A stretch of DNA of 64,000 bases from Biscogniauxia marginata. Lineage: Eukaryota > Ascomycota > Sordariomycetes > Xylariales > Xylariaceae. Shown here piece after piece: positions 10,953 through 22,023 of the stretch. The stretch's first letter is position 1; every line of letters starts with the position of its first letter. The translations under genes and the position numbers were made by a program. Location of the stretch: the NCBI GenBank assembly GCA_022695795.1, contig MU404096.1:1-64000 (forward strand), written 5' to 3'. The notes beneath the pieces were generated by a model. The model was not told where the DNA came from and made no database searches. It saw nothing but the letters and a program-made list of their open reading frames with translations.

Positions 10953-12188
10953 TCACTCCTTCCAGCCTAGCAGCTGCCGGGCCTCCAATACGCCGACAAC
11001 CTCGCCCCTGTTCATGACCGCGAGTATGGAGTCCTCTTTGCAGGACACCTCACCGTATTCAGACGAGGCTAGCAGGCCACTAATCCATTCCGCTGCCTGT
11101 GATATCCTCGTGTCGGAGCTGATGGTAATCCACTCGGGCCGCTGCACTAGTAGGCCAGGAATATCACGGGCATGACACGTCAGATACGCCGTATCGAGCT
11201 GATGTATGCGGCCGGGGCTAGCGAGCGCGTCTCCCACACGGACCCAGCCCGATTCAGAGCCATAACCGGACTTCAGGACGTCCGCGCCGTAGGCCTCGTC
11301 AGCGGGCTTTGCGCAAACCGAAACGTCGCAGATTGGCACTGCTAGGTCGTGCAATTTCCTTGGCTGGCTGAATGCTGCCCCGATTGCACCCCCCGGGTGG
11401 TTCCGCGCAAAGACGGAAGATACGCTCGCGTGCAACTCCTGTGATGCGACCACGGCTAAGGCGTCTCCTAATGCCAGGGCAACAGTAGTCGAGGTCGTGG
11501 GAGCAGAAACACCAAATGACACTGTCTCGGGCTCATGGATGGGCGCTGGGAGTAGCGTGGCGCTGGGCCGTTGGCAAATAATCTCGCAGTCAGATGGCTG
11601 AACATGCGCGGTGAGTACGATCACCGGGAGAGTCGCGTCCACATGAGGCAACAGAGTAAGGAGTTCTGGCGTCTTGCCGGAGAAGGTGATGAATAGAACG
11701 ACATCGTGCCTCCCAATCTTGCCAAGGTCGCCGTGCAGTGCTTCGGTCGGGTGGAGGAAAGTAGCATGAAGCCCGAGGCTATTAAACGTCGCGACCAGCT
11801 TCTTCCCAATATGCCCAGACTTGCCCACTCCAATGATGACGAGCTTCCCACCTTCACAACTTTGCCCAACTAACGCTTCTACCGCAGCATTGAAACCATC
11901 TGCCGCGACCGAATCAGTCTTGTAGAGCTGGGTGAGGCTCCGAAGAGCTGTGGCCTCGGTATTCAGGACATGGACGGCCCCGAGTATCCTTTGTTTTGCC
12001 AGTGATATTGGTTGTGATATATTCTCCGAACGTTCGTCTTCATCTAAGCATAATTGTTCGATCGGATCGCTTGGCTCGGCGGCAGTCGGCGTCAGGGGGG
12101 ATGGGGGAGAAGGTGGGGGTACCGATGGGCGAGGGGCCAACCCTAATAGATAGACCTCGCTGTTATGAACTGGGTGGTGTTCAACCAT
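10953..12188 (-). CDS. SIS-domain sugar-phosphate isomerase-like protein (KpsF/GutQ type)
   Basis: Single-exon protein of 411 residues. After a Pro-rich N-terminus, residues about 60-270 form a SIS (sugar isomerase) domain. Visible motifs are IGVGKSGHIGKKL (phosphosugar loop), LHPTEALHGDLG, ITFSGKTPEL, a segment with TTSTTVALALGDALAV, and the downstream FARNHPGGAIG. All of these are characteristic of KpsF/GutQ/arabinose-5-phosphate isomerase relatives. The C-terminal ~120 residues (from about GWVRVGDAL) look like a CBS-type pair, ending in LAVMNRGEVVGVLEARQLL. Family knowledge: bacterial members interconvert ribulose-5-P and arabinose-5-P. Fungal members are uncharacterised, so the substrate is inference. 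Start ATG at 12,186-12,188 gives the whole domain. The gene is divergent from the claudin-like gene. Confidence 0.88.
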   Translation of the reverse strand: MVEHHPVHNSEVYLLGLAPRPSVPPPSPPSPLTPTAAEPSDPIEQLCLDEDERSENISQPISLAKQRILGAVHVLNTEATALRSLTQLYKTDSVAADGFNAAVEALVGQSCEGGKLVIIGVGKSGHIGKKLVATFNSLGLHATFLHPTEALHGDLGKIGRHDVVLFITFSGKTPELLTLLPHVDATLPVIVLTAHVQPSDCEIICQRPSATLLPAPIHEPETVSFGVSAPTTSTTVALALGDALAVVASQELHASVSSVFARNHPGGAIGAAFSQPRKLHDLAVPICDVSVCAKPADEAYGADVLKSGYGSESGWVRVGDALASPGRIHQLDTAYLTCHARDIPGLLVQRPEWITISSDTRISQAAEWISGLLASSEYGEVSCKEDSILAVMNRGEVVGVLEARQLLGWKE

Positions 12189-14336
12189 GTTGGGGGTATG
12201 TTATTGAAATAGTTGACCAGGCAAGCCGGAACGAGGCAGGAAAAAGGTAGCTAGCTTCCGGTCAACTGTAACATACAACTGGCCGTCCTTTTCGCAGTCT
12301 TGGTAGTCCCATCAGCACTGGACCCTGATATGTCGATTTAATCACCCATATCGATCTTGCTAATCAAGGGTAGGGAGGGCGTCTTCAATTCGGATCCGAG
12401 GTGCAGTTCCGGGTCGGCTCGAAGTTTGGCGCTGGTGGAGCGGGTGGCAGAGCATACAAATAAGGGACAAAACAAAGGGAGTTGCTAATAGCTCTCCCAG
12501 CAGACTGGATCAGCCAAGTAGTTTGCTAATAGATCAAACAACATGTACCCCGGGGACTCCAAGCTTTATAGGACGAGCTGAAGGGACACCGAGACCATGG
12601 ATATCTGTACAGGACAACGAAAAAGATATATGATCCGAATTAGTTATTACTGGCCGGTGCAAGACCGAGAGCGAGTTTCAGTCCCCACCATTTCGTGGGT
12701 ATCTGCGAGCCCTGGGGCCAAGGGAAGATGCGAGTAGCTGATGAATCATGGCCGAAAGCGGATAGAATGTCTGACATAAAGGACGGCTCCGAGGCTTGCC
12801 CGTTAAGGACAAATAGTGACGCCTAAGATATTGTCTCTTGCGTGCTTCAACTGATAGGGGGGTGTGCTATTCCTAGCTCTGCCGGTTTCGACGGCGGAAT
12901 GCAATCCTGTGATAGAGACTCCATGTGGGCGACCCGCACTGCGGCTTTTATCTATGCCTCATAGATCCATGGTATCATCAGCGAATAGAGGGTGCTTGAC
13001 TAACACACAACTCTCTGAGATATGCAACCTAGACGCTATCTGCGCCGATACTCTAGCGCTAGGACTAGAGAGTCGCAGGCTATTCGTCTAGCCCGAGATT
13101 TGAAGCTATCCCACAGGGGTAGGTGAATCGAACTAGGAGATGATCGGAATATTAGATTGATTGATTGATTGATAAACCACCAGCCCAACGATTGGTACCC
13201 TTTCAGACCGCTCCCCTCCCCCACATGATCGAGAAGAGCTGCAGGCCGGGCACGCTTTTGTTTCCAGGGCCTCGATTGGTGTGTTCTCGAAGGATATATG
13301 AAGTTTCAAAGTTGGCGAAGGACTGAAGTCAAAGTTAAGCATCTGAACACTTGTGCCGGTTGCCGAAACTTTCGGTATGGTGCTCCTCTTTCGAATAGAT
13401 AGCCAAGACTCTCGAGGGCCGGAAGCAATTCCTCTTAGACGCAGGGTCCGCGGCGAATTCAGCAGGGTTGCAGTGCTGTACTGATTCTAGATCCACCGTG
13501 ATCCGAGTTGACTTCCACGACAGGTAAGAAAGGCGAGTTGCAGTACGGACGCGCAACATCTGCACCTCAACATCATCCAGATTGATTAGAAACGCACAAG
13601 AGTAAGGGATCCCTGGTAGAGCTTCTGGCAGTGTTTCCTCAATTGGATGATTAAGAATGCTCAAGGGTCTAGGTATCTTGGTTTCATCGATCTAAACATA
13701 GACCCCTTGATGATAGCCATGTAAAGCTCATGACGACTCCATTTGTGTGTTCATGTTACAAATTACACACTGGCGGTGATCAAGAGTTGTGAAGAAAATG
13801 GGGTCGAAGTAAAAAGAAAGTGTTTGCAGAAAAAAACCTAGTTTACATGTATCTAGCCTATCTAAGGTAAGTGGTATAAGAAGGAGGTAAGTACTACATA
13901 GTGGGGTCAGTGCGGAAAGTGAGGCCACAAGTTTAACCTAGCACAAGTTGCGCAGCTGCCTTGCCGACGTCGTCGCTGGCTGTGATAAACCGCGTTCGTC
14001 ACGCTTCCAGTCACACGCATGCAAGGAGCTCAGCAAGTAAATTCCGGCCACACCAGCCACACGATCTACAACGCCATTTGCTCCTCTCCGATTTCTGCCC
14101 CATATTTCGATCCCCCCTTGAATTCGCTGTCCGCCCGCTCCAGCTTGTCAATCAACCCACCTTACGAAGACAATCAACTCGAAGAGAAAGCCCATCCTCA
14201 TCCCTTCAAATCCAGAATCGAAACCAAATCGCATCCGTGAGATGACGGAGAATCCCCGGCGGCAATACACAGGAACGAGCAATTAACGAAAAGGAAAACA
14301 TTGGACATCTGAGACCGCTTCTTTTTCCCACACAAG
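12189..14336. other. Divergent intergenic region
   Basis: Separates the SIS-domain gene (-) and the claudin-like gene (+). A short ATTGATTGATTG run lies at about 13,154-13,172. The minus-strand ORF at 13,335-13,664 has a fairly protein-like composition but no recognised motif and no splice support. No gene is claimed. Confidence 0.5.
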
Positions 14337-15372
14337 ATGACGCGCCAGATAATATACAGCGTCGCCTTGGGCGTCTTTGTCTGCAGTACGTCATTTCTAT
14401 TTCTCACCTTTTTCACACTTACCACACCACACCACACACACCACCCACACGTATACGCACACATCCGATCCCCCATCCCCCCTTGCCTTCATAAAAGCCA
14501 TATCCGCCTGTACCGCGATTATGGTCACCGTTAGTCGAATTAAGGGTTAGAGATACAACACTATTGTCGGCACCCCCCCAGACCGAGAGAGGATGCCATT
14601 GAGCTCGAGCAACAATAGCCATGTGCCCCGATCGATAAGGAGGGGGGGGAGTTCGGGGGAATAGAATATTGGTATTCATCGATATAGCAGCGAAATCACA
14701 CACATAGATAGCACCCATCGCAAACTAACAAAATGCTCTTCTCGCAGCAACGGCCATGACGATCACCTCGATTCTGACGCCGCACTGGGTCTCGTACAAG
14801 GTGACGGCCGACACGGGCTCGACCTTCACCAAGTACATCGGCCTGCACAAGAGCTGCTCGTCGGTCGACGAGCCGTCGTGCCGCCCCTTCCCGACCGAGG
14901 ACGACTGTCGCGACGACCAGTTCTTCTGCTCCATGTGGCGGAGCAGCGGCTTCCTGCTGTCCTTCGCCACCATCGTCGAGCTCGCCACCCTCATAACCTT
15001 CCTCGTCGTCATGGCCGGCGGCAAGTACAAGCGCGAGATGGGCTGGAAGCTGATCGGCGGCTTCCTCCTCGCCGACGCTGCCGTCGAGTTCGCCAGCATG
15101 GGCATCGTGGTGAGTATTAAAACCGGTCGAAGTCCATCGCCCCCCAACTCTTCATCTGTGCCTTGGTATCTGACTGCAGACTTATTAAGGCCTACCTCTT
15201 CGATAACGATTCCCAGTTCGCGATCCCCGGCTGGGAACTCGACTGGTCCTTCGTCCTGTGCACCATCACCGCGAGCGTCTCCGTCTTGATAGCAGCGAGT
15301 CTGGCCGTCTCTGCCTGGATCCTGCCACCTGAGGACGACTACGAGTACCTCGAGGACCCTCTCGACGCCTAA
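14337..15372 (+). CDS. Claudin/SUR7-like four-helix membrane protein
   Basis: Three exons are read from splice signals: 14337-14385, 14748-15109 and 15190-15372, giving 197 residues. Intron 1 (362 nt) starts GTACGT, has a CTAAC branch site and ends CTCGCAG. Intron 2 (80 nt) starts GTGAGT and has CTGAC. For intron 2 the nearer CAG (15,179) would put a TAA two codons later, so the TTAAG acceptor at 15,189 is used, giving the join GIV-AYLFDND. Topology: one helix split by intron 1, an extracellular loop with several Cys (KSCSS, PSCRPF, DDCRDDQFFC), then helices FLLSFATIVELATLITFLVV, the segment around LIGGFLLADAAVEF, and CTITASVSVLIAASLAVSAW. A short acidic tail (EDDYEYLEDPLD) ends the protein. 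This resembles fungal claudin/PMP22/SUR7-type proteins of the plasma membrane. The exact family assignment is tentative. Confidence 0.82.
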
Positions 15373-15970
15373 GGGAAGGCAAGATCGTATGGCCCCAGGC
15401 TTGAAAAAGAGCGCGAGCAATGCATTGTCGCTTGATACCGTAACATAATACCCCACCCAACGGGCGCCGAATATTACAATAAGGTTTATTTGCCCGCTAG
15501 ACGAGATGGAAGTGATAAAACAACATTTCGAAGGAATTCTTCTGGTAGTGGTTCGTTGGGGTTTTCTTTAATTTTTTCTTCTTCTATATTTTCATGGCTT
15601 TTGACAGCATACATGTCTGCGGGATACACTATAGTAGTATATACGTGGTCGTCCGGCGTTACGATGGTTTTTGGTCTTAGTCTGCATGTTAGGTATTGCA
15701 TAGTATACGCTAGTGGAAGGTCATGTTGGGGGAAAGGGGAGGGAAAGGGGGCATGATGGAGACATGTTCTGTTCACTGTTCGCAACGCATTTTAGGTTGC
15801 TGGATGTGTAGCAGTTTGTAGTTTCGTCCAATTTTAATGCTGGTCATGCATCTTGATCCTTATGACAAGAAATAATAATGTACACTCTGCGTTTGGGTAT
15901 CCCTGCGTGACATAGTTCACGAACATTTATAGCGACATTGGTCATCGTATCGTCGTCTCTGCCCCTTTCT
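15373..15970. other. Convergent intergenic region
   Basis: AT-rich spacer between the 3' ends of the claudin-like and WKF genes. It probably contains both 3' UTRs. I see no gene. Confidence 0.6.
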
Positions 15971-17245
15971 TTAATCGTCGTTGTCGTCATCTTCCTCCGA
16001 ATCCGAGTCTGAATCTGACTCGGAAGATTCAGATGACGATGAAGAGCTACTTGACGAATCATCCGCTCCATTCCTAGAGGGACCCGCGTTGGCTTCATCC
16101 CCATCCCCATCCTCGGAATCAGACGAGCTGCTGCTATCGCTGGTGCTAGATTCCGATTCCGATTCCGACTCGCTCTCCGACTCGGACTCGGAGCTAGTAT
16201 CATCCTCGACGGCAGCGGTCCGCAGCTTCCTCTTCCGCTTGACTCTCTGTTGCGAGCCGTCGTTAAGCTTGAGGCGCTTGTCGCCCTCGGCTCCCCCGTT
16301 TGGCGCGGCTTGGTTGGAAGCACCCTTCTGGGCGTCCCTGTTGGAGCTTTCCCCCTTTTCCGCGTCTTCGGCGCCGGAGAGCTCGTCCAACACCACCTCG
16401 GCACGCATCCGCTTGACGACGCGCCGTTGCATTTCCATGTCCGTGGTCCGAAGTACATATTCCACCTCGTCGAAACGCCGTTTGTCCGGGGTCCGGTCCC
16501 GACCTAGAAAAGCCTGGACGATACCTTCGTACTCCGTCTGCTTCTTCTCGGCCATCTCCCGAGAGCCCTCCTTCGCGCCCGGGAAGCCGTCGGGGCCTTG
16601 CTCCATATCTTGCGCCTTGATGCCGTTGGCAAGCTCCTTTAGTCTGGTCCTGACTGCCCCCTTCAAGCCTCTGATGTATTCGTAGAAGGCGCTGATGTCA
16701 GCGGCTGGGATGGTGGTCTCATCCGCGAAGACCTGTTCCAATAGCTTCGTCTGGTGGTTTTTGTTGAACTTCCAACTATCCCGTGACGTATGCCAAAGCC
16801 GCAGATACGTAAGTGCCGGCTCCAAGTTGACGGGAGCCTGCTTGATTGGTTTTGCAGGGGGCGCGGCAGCTTTCTTGGTGGTCGGCTTGTTCTGCTTATT
16901 GGTGACGTGAGTACCGTTCTCTCTTGCCGGAGGCCTCGTCGCGGTCGCCTCGGCCGTAAAAGAAACAGACTTTGCCTTCTTTGGTGTCTGGGCAGAGAAG
17001 CGATCCCGGGGATTGTCTTGCTTTGCCCTTTTTGCCGATTGCTCTAATGCAGGGGCGCCCGAGGGTTTCCTTTTCGCATTGGGAACACCACTGGCGGATG
17101 CGGTAGTACTTGTAGAGCTATGATGGGGGGTAGACACCTGTTGACCTTTATCATCGGATGCAGCTTTGAGCTGGAGACCCAATCGTTTCCAGGCTGGAAC
17201 ACGCTGTGCTGGCGCGTTCCCACTGGAGAGAATGGAAGAGGACAT
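15971..17245 (-). CDS. WKF-domain protein (C7orf50-like)
   Basis: Single exon, 424 residues from the ATG at 17,243-17,245 (MSSSILSSGNAP). An in-frame upstream start would add 35 hydrophobic residues and is not favoured. The N-terminal third is basic and low-complexity, with KRAKQDNPRDRF and TPKKAKSVSF suggesting nuclear or nucleolar location. The core at about residues 130-255 starts with LTYLRLWHTSRDSWKFNKNHQTKLL and contains the diagnostic WKF signature, followed by AFYEYIRGLKGAVRTRL and, further on, the region around EYVLRTTDMEMQRRVVKRM. The last ~100 residues are a basic patch (KRKRKLR) and then an extreme Ser/Asp/Glu tail with SESE repeats. Family knowledge: WKF proteins related to human C7orf50 are nucleolar and linked to ribosome biogenesis. 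A role here is inference. Confidence 0.88.
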   Translation of the reverse strand: MSSSILSSGNAPAQRVPAWKRLGLQLKAASDDKGQQVSTPHHSSTSTTASASGVPNAKRKPSGAPALEQSAKRAKQDNPRDRFSAQTPKKAKSVSFTAEATATRPPARENGTHVTNKQNKPTTKKAAAPPAKPIKQAPVNLEPALTYLRLWHTSRDSWKFNKNHQTKLLEQVFADETTIPAADISAFYEYIRGLKGAVRTRLKELANGIKAQDMEQGPDGFPGAKEGSREMAEKKQTEYEGIVQAFLGRDRTPDKRRFDEVEYVLRTTDMEMQRRVVKRMRAEVVLDELSGAEDAEKGESSNRDAQKGASNQAAPNGGAEGDKRLKLNDGSQQRVKRKRKLRTAAVEDDTSSESESESESESESESSTSDSSSSSDSEDGDGDEANAGPSRNGADDSSSSSSSSSESSESDSDSDSEEDDDNDD

Positions 17246-18597
17246 TATTGAAGGATAAATTGCGGAAACACGGGGGGTTAGCAAAGAGGGCAGGAATGCA
17301 ATGCAGACAGATAGATATCCTGCTTCGAGTGCCACCACCACCGCCACCAACTACGAACAGGATAGGCGATCGTTCTGCTCCGATGATTCTGGCTGGCTGG
17401 ATGAACTTGGCTCGACGTTTCCTTGTCTCGGAGTTGTACTGGAGGCGAAACACACGTCCGGAAACTAGCCGTTAGAATGTAAGACCGAGATATTAAACGC
17501 TTTATCTAGGAATGACCATATCCCGCAGGATATTATCCGATGTGAACGGATTGCCAATGAAATCTCTGTAAAGCTTCAACTTTTGCCGGCGAAAATCTCA
17601 ATGGGAGCAAGACTCCCTTCGAATTAACCAATTTTTTAGTGGAGACCTGCCCAAGGCCAGCCCACCTACCTACCTAGGTAGTACTACTATTTTGTGGGAC
17701 TAGCGGGGACTTCTCTTCGGATCGGATTCACAAAATCCCGATTGAAGCTTAAATGAATTTGCCTGACGGGATTGGCTCTTGCCAATTTAGGTGCATTGGG
17801 TTAGTTAATTACCTCAATAGTCACCCCCGCCGTGCAAGGTGCGATTATACGAACCCAGCGAAATGAGATTCCGTCTGAAGCTGGAGACGCAGTCAAGGAT
17901 AACAGGGACAACTGCTCGTTGAAGGACCAGGACCCGGTTCTTTAGCGGCGGTCAGACAAGAACCGTGCAAAGAAGGGAAGGCAGCCAGGCAGGTCGCAAT
18001 GTTACGGAACCTCATGTACAGTTCATAGGTTTATAAAGATACCTTTTCTCAGTCACGGAATGTAGTTAACAGCGGTAGTGTATTAGTTCTGCGGTAACAA
18101 AGATTTATCTCAGCCAAGGCATCAGCATTGGATCAATTATTGTCATTCCTGAGGGACCTTCATCGAAGTGAGCGGCAGCGATCTATACGATACCAGAACT
18201 CATACTGGCTATGCCAGGTTGACATCCCCTTCCGAGCTACCTCTCCCTTTGTTATTCTCCCAATGTAGTCCTAATAGCACCTCGCATCGATCATGTGCGC
18301 CCGATCATAGCGGCACAGCCAAGCACAGCCAGGCCCAGAGGGCATAAATCGATTCTAGCCCGCGATGAAACGATGATACTCGCACACAGGGTGCATCACA
18401 ACCCACGGCACGTGCACGGAAGGAGGCAGGTATCCAAGTAGCTACCAGTTGTAGTCTAGGGTATGACCTACCTGTGAGAAATCCAAGACTATTCTCCAAA
18501 TGCGCACTCTTCTTCGGGTCACCGAATGGCTTCGGCAGCCAACACTCCTTGCGCACGATCCAAGTCAAGCCTCGGGTGCTTCCCCTATCTCGCGCAA
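17246..18597. other. Intergenic region
   Basis: Promoter side of the WKF gene and 3' side of the adenylosuccinate synthetase copy. A TACCTACCTACCTAGGTAG string sits at about 17,665-17,685. No supportable gene. Confidence 0.5.
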
Positions 18598-21465
18598 TCA
18601 GGCGCGCTGGATCATGGCCTCACGGTCAGGACCAGTGCCGATGTACTTGATCTGCTCAACTTAAGCAATTGTCGGTGCAGGTCAGTATGCGCGCCCACCT
18701 ACCTTGACTCCGACAAACTTCTCGATGTACTGCTGGTGGTCAGTGCCACTGTGCGTTATGCTAGCCCAGGTGAACATGCTCACCTCAACGTAATCGCGGG
18801 CCGCCTTGGGTAGATCGTAGTAGGTCCTCGCGTTGGTGGTCGGCTTTTGCCAGCCTGGCATCTTGTGGTGAACCACCTCAGCTCGGTTCAGGATGTCAAG
18901 ATCCGCAGGGTAAGAGTCCAGTTCCTGTTCAAACGGTTAGCGTCTCCACAATCTATCATGATCTCGTTGGCATCACTGACCTCTCCGTCGATCTTGTAAG
19001 CGATAGCGATCTTGATCGTTTCGAAAGTATCCAAAACGTCGAGCTACAGAGGGTTAGAGCGTTTTGACGCGTGTCACAAGCATACCATGGGCACTGTCTA
19101 CCTTCGTGAGATTCAGGCTGGTGTAATAGTTGATCGAGTTACTGTACTTGACAACAACAAGGTCTGTGTGTGCTTGTCAGTTGTGTTCCCTACTACTCAA
19201 GGTTTTGAGGTTGTGCGTACCGAGCCTGAGAACGGTCAGTAAGTTTGTCAGCAGCTAAGAGCCATGATGAAAACTCACCATCCACATCGGCGTCTGCGGC
19301 CAGTCGACGTTCCCTAAGTCTTGTCAGCGGTAGAAGCTCGAAACCTCCAGGGTGCTTGTGGCCTCACCCATTCGCGTCCAATCTCCTGGAGCTTGGTGCC
19401 AATCCTGAGGTTGTCATTCAGCTTCAGAGTGGCTTCAAGATGGTAATTCAGACGCACTCTTCGGTATCTTCGGTCTTGAAGGCCCCCGCCCCGACACGGG
19501 TGGTATCTGTTGCCAGTCAGCAGTGAATCACGGCCTTGGAGCAATCGACATACAAGCCTTGACCACTCCAACCGTCTCTGTGATGTTCTTTGGGTTCAGT
19601 GTGAGTCTACCAATAATACCAGCAAGCATAGTACTTGAGGAAGTGACGAACTGTAGTTAATCATGAGTACTAGTGCAAACTGAAAGGTCAAGTTGACGGA
19701 AACTTACTGGGTAAGAGCCATAATCAACATCTAGCATCAGTGCCTGTTCAATTGGGAACAAGCACAAGCGCCAGGTCCCAGAATCCCTTTTCTTCACAGG
19801 AGACTTGGACTGATGCCGATCTACCAGCATCGCACGTGGCGCAGAGGTTTGACGTGAAAATGAAGCCCCGGGATCATCTCAAGACAGGCTTTCTGAGCAC
19901 AGTTTGGCTTGAACCTCGAGACACCATAGCTAGGTCTGCTCCGAGTTGATTCCAGGGCGCCATCCTCACATAAAATTGTCATTAACTCCACTAACCACGC
20001 TCGATAGCCAAGAAGTAGATGAGTAGAAGCCAGGTCTCCGTATGGCTCCCGAATCCTATCGAGGCGTGAACATAATATATAGCTTGTTACAGCGTAGACC
20101 TCTTGTTAGGTTCCGCTAGCAAAGTGATTGCTCAGACGAGCACTATGTCTCGCCCCGAGCTAAGAATCCTTGCGGGACTAGGAAAGAGGACTGTGAGGCT
20201 ACGGGCATGGTGCTCGTTCTACTAATGAGTCAGTACTATTCGTTTAGTCTTAGAATGAGAACCTTACGTTTGCGCTTTCGACCACAATTTTCGTGTTGCT
20301 CTGCTGTGCGGATCTCATGAAGGACACGCCGTCTACGACGTACTTCTTCAGCGTCTCCCTGCACTCGTCGAAACGACCAAGCTTGGCTTTGATGTCGTGT
20401 TCGAACAGTTCTCCGAAGCGCTTTTGATAGCCATCGGCTAAGCGCCTCACCTTCTACTCGAAAAGGTCAGGGTGGAAGACGTCAGTCAATTTGATGCCAG
20501 TTCGCTGGGAAAGTTAGCGCACAGTCCGCTCCCTTGTCATAACTATCTCTTACCGCTCTGCTTGTCTGATAGCAGGGACCAATGCCTATGGCGGATGTTA
20601 GACCTCGTTGCTTAAATAGCGTCGCTAGCACGACGATGACCGAGATTGTCCCCGCTGTTGAGATTTGGGAATGCTTGCAATGAGATGACAGAAGTAGAAG
20701 AGGATGATCCGGCATGGAGTCCTGGGGGCAGCGTACCGCGTCTTGTTGTTCCGATAGCTGCGTCTGGGGTAGACGTTAGCTGCTGTTCCTCAACGACAAT
20801 GTCGGAAACTATGGGACGAACCTCCAAGTTCCCTCTCCTCGAGACCATCCACTGCCATGTGCAGGTCCAAGAGGACATTGACCCTGTCAGAAACAAGGAT
20901 CCGATCATGTACCGCGGTCAGGCCCTTTTCCTCAAGCTGCCTCTATGTTAGCAACCACCCAGTTCTTCCACGTATGCTGGTTCTCACCTATACGAAACTC
21001 CGTTTACACTTTGCACCTATTAGCAACACAATATATATGTATATATATCGATCGATAGAAAGCTCGACCAACCGCACGAGATGCCCAGCGTTAGACCCAC
21101 CCTTGACATTAATTAGCAGGTATTTCAGCGCAAATTTATCGTTTGAGGATGTTTTAGGGATCGGTGGAAGCCGCTGGTCGACCGGATTCTGCCTGCGTTG
21201 TGCTTACCGCGGCTCGGGCACAGAGTTGCGCCTCCTGGCACTGTCCATCAACCAGCTTGCCCTTCTGAGTACGCAGTATCGTTATTGCCCGTGTGTCATC
21301 GGCTGTGTTGGGTTCTCCCCGAGTACTCACGCCTTCGTCGCGTGTGGAAGTCCTGGCCAGTTAATAAGATAGAACTGATATCGGCTGGGTGCGGAGGAAG
21401 GATATATTCCAGGAAAGGGAGAGAAACATACCCCATTTGGCCCCAAGAATGACAGTGATAGTCAT
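18598..21465 (-). pseudogene. Degenerate, intron-rich adenylosuccinate synthetase copy
   Basis: Short minus-strand segments line up in order with adenylosuccinate synthetase (IMP + Asp + GTP to adenylosuccinate). In order: VILGAKWG at 21432-21465 (family GAQWGDEGKGK); DEG near 21331-21341; KGKLVDGQCQEAQLCARAA at 21208-21264; GGSNAGH; VNGVSY; LEEKGL...VDGLEERELG; AIGTTRRG then IGPCYQTSRA; RTGIKLTDVF...RRLADGYQKRFGELFE...KIVVESAN (high end 20504); ALMLDVDYGSYP; FVTSS...GVVKA; YTTRVGAGAFKTED; IGTKLQEIGREW; GTSTGRRRRCGW; a 5-nt exon at 19221-19225; LVVVKYSNSINYYTSLNLTK; LDVLDTFETIKIAIAYKIDG; ELDSYPADLDIL...YVE; YIEKFVGVK; IKYIGTGPDREAM plus stop (18598-18651). About 20 exons are joined by 45-60-nt GT-AG introns. 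Lesions: an in-frame TAG at 20454-20456; no usable AG before the DEG exon; roughly 30 family residues absent between VNGVSY and LEEKGL; changes at invariant sites (Gln to Lys in GAQWG, EGAN to ESAN). I infer a pseudogene. The alternative is an odd functional paralogue with unrecognised splicing. Confidence 0.8.
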
Positions 21466-22023
21466 ATTGCGCAGGATCAAGTTTTGCTGTCGTGGGTGCC
21501 GTCGTTGTGATTGCAGAGAAGAAAAAAGACACGATCCGGGACAAAGTGACAATGGAAGTTTTTAAAGGCGCCGCTGCTCGAAAGGTGCGTCAGAGCAGCC
21601 GCGCGATTCAGCGGGGTACTTCCATGCACTATGCCCCTCCATCCCACCATCAAGTAAGTCCCCGCCAAGACAACTCGAACCTATGGTTTCGGGTGTGAGG
21701 CACTTTTAAAAGCCAGCAAGAGCAGCGCTGCTGACTAACCAGGCCAGAACGCGGGTTCCCCAGTTTTCGTAGAAGACTACCTAAGCGGGCTTATAAGGTG
21801 GCCCAAGCTCAACTCAAGGCAGCTCAACCGCGTCAACAGCTCAGGTGCGAGGCTGCAAGCACTGAAGCTCATTCCAACTCCCGTCCCCCGCGCTAAAGCA
21901 CACTCAATCCTCAACCCTTCACCTCAACTCGGCAATTTGATACTTCTCTCTCGATTTTCTTCCGACCGCGTATCTCCTCCAATCCTCACGAAGCATCATT
22001 CTGACTTCCTAGGATTTGCCACA

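Noticed and set aside
13335..13664. Minus-strand ORF of 109 codons
   Set aside because: Fairly protein-like, but no start context, splice sites or recognised motif.
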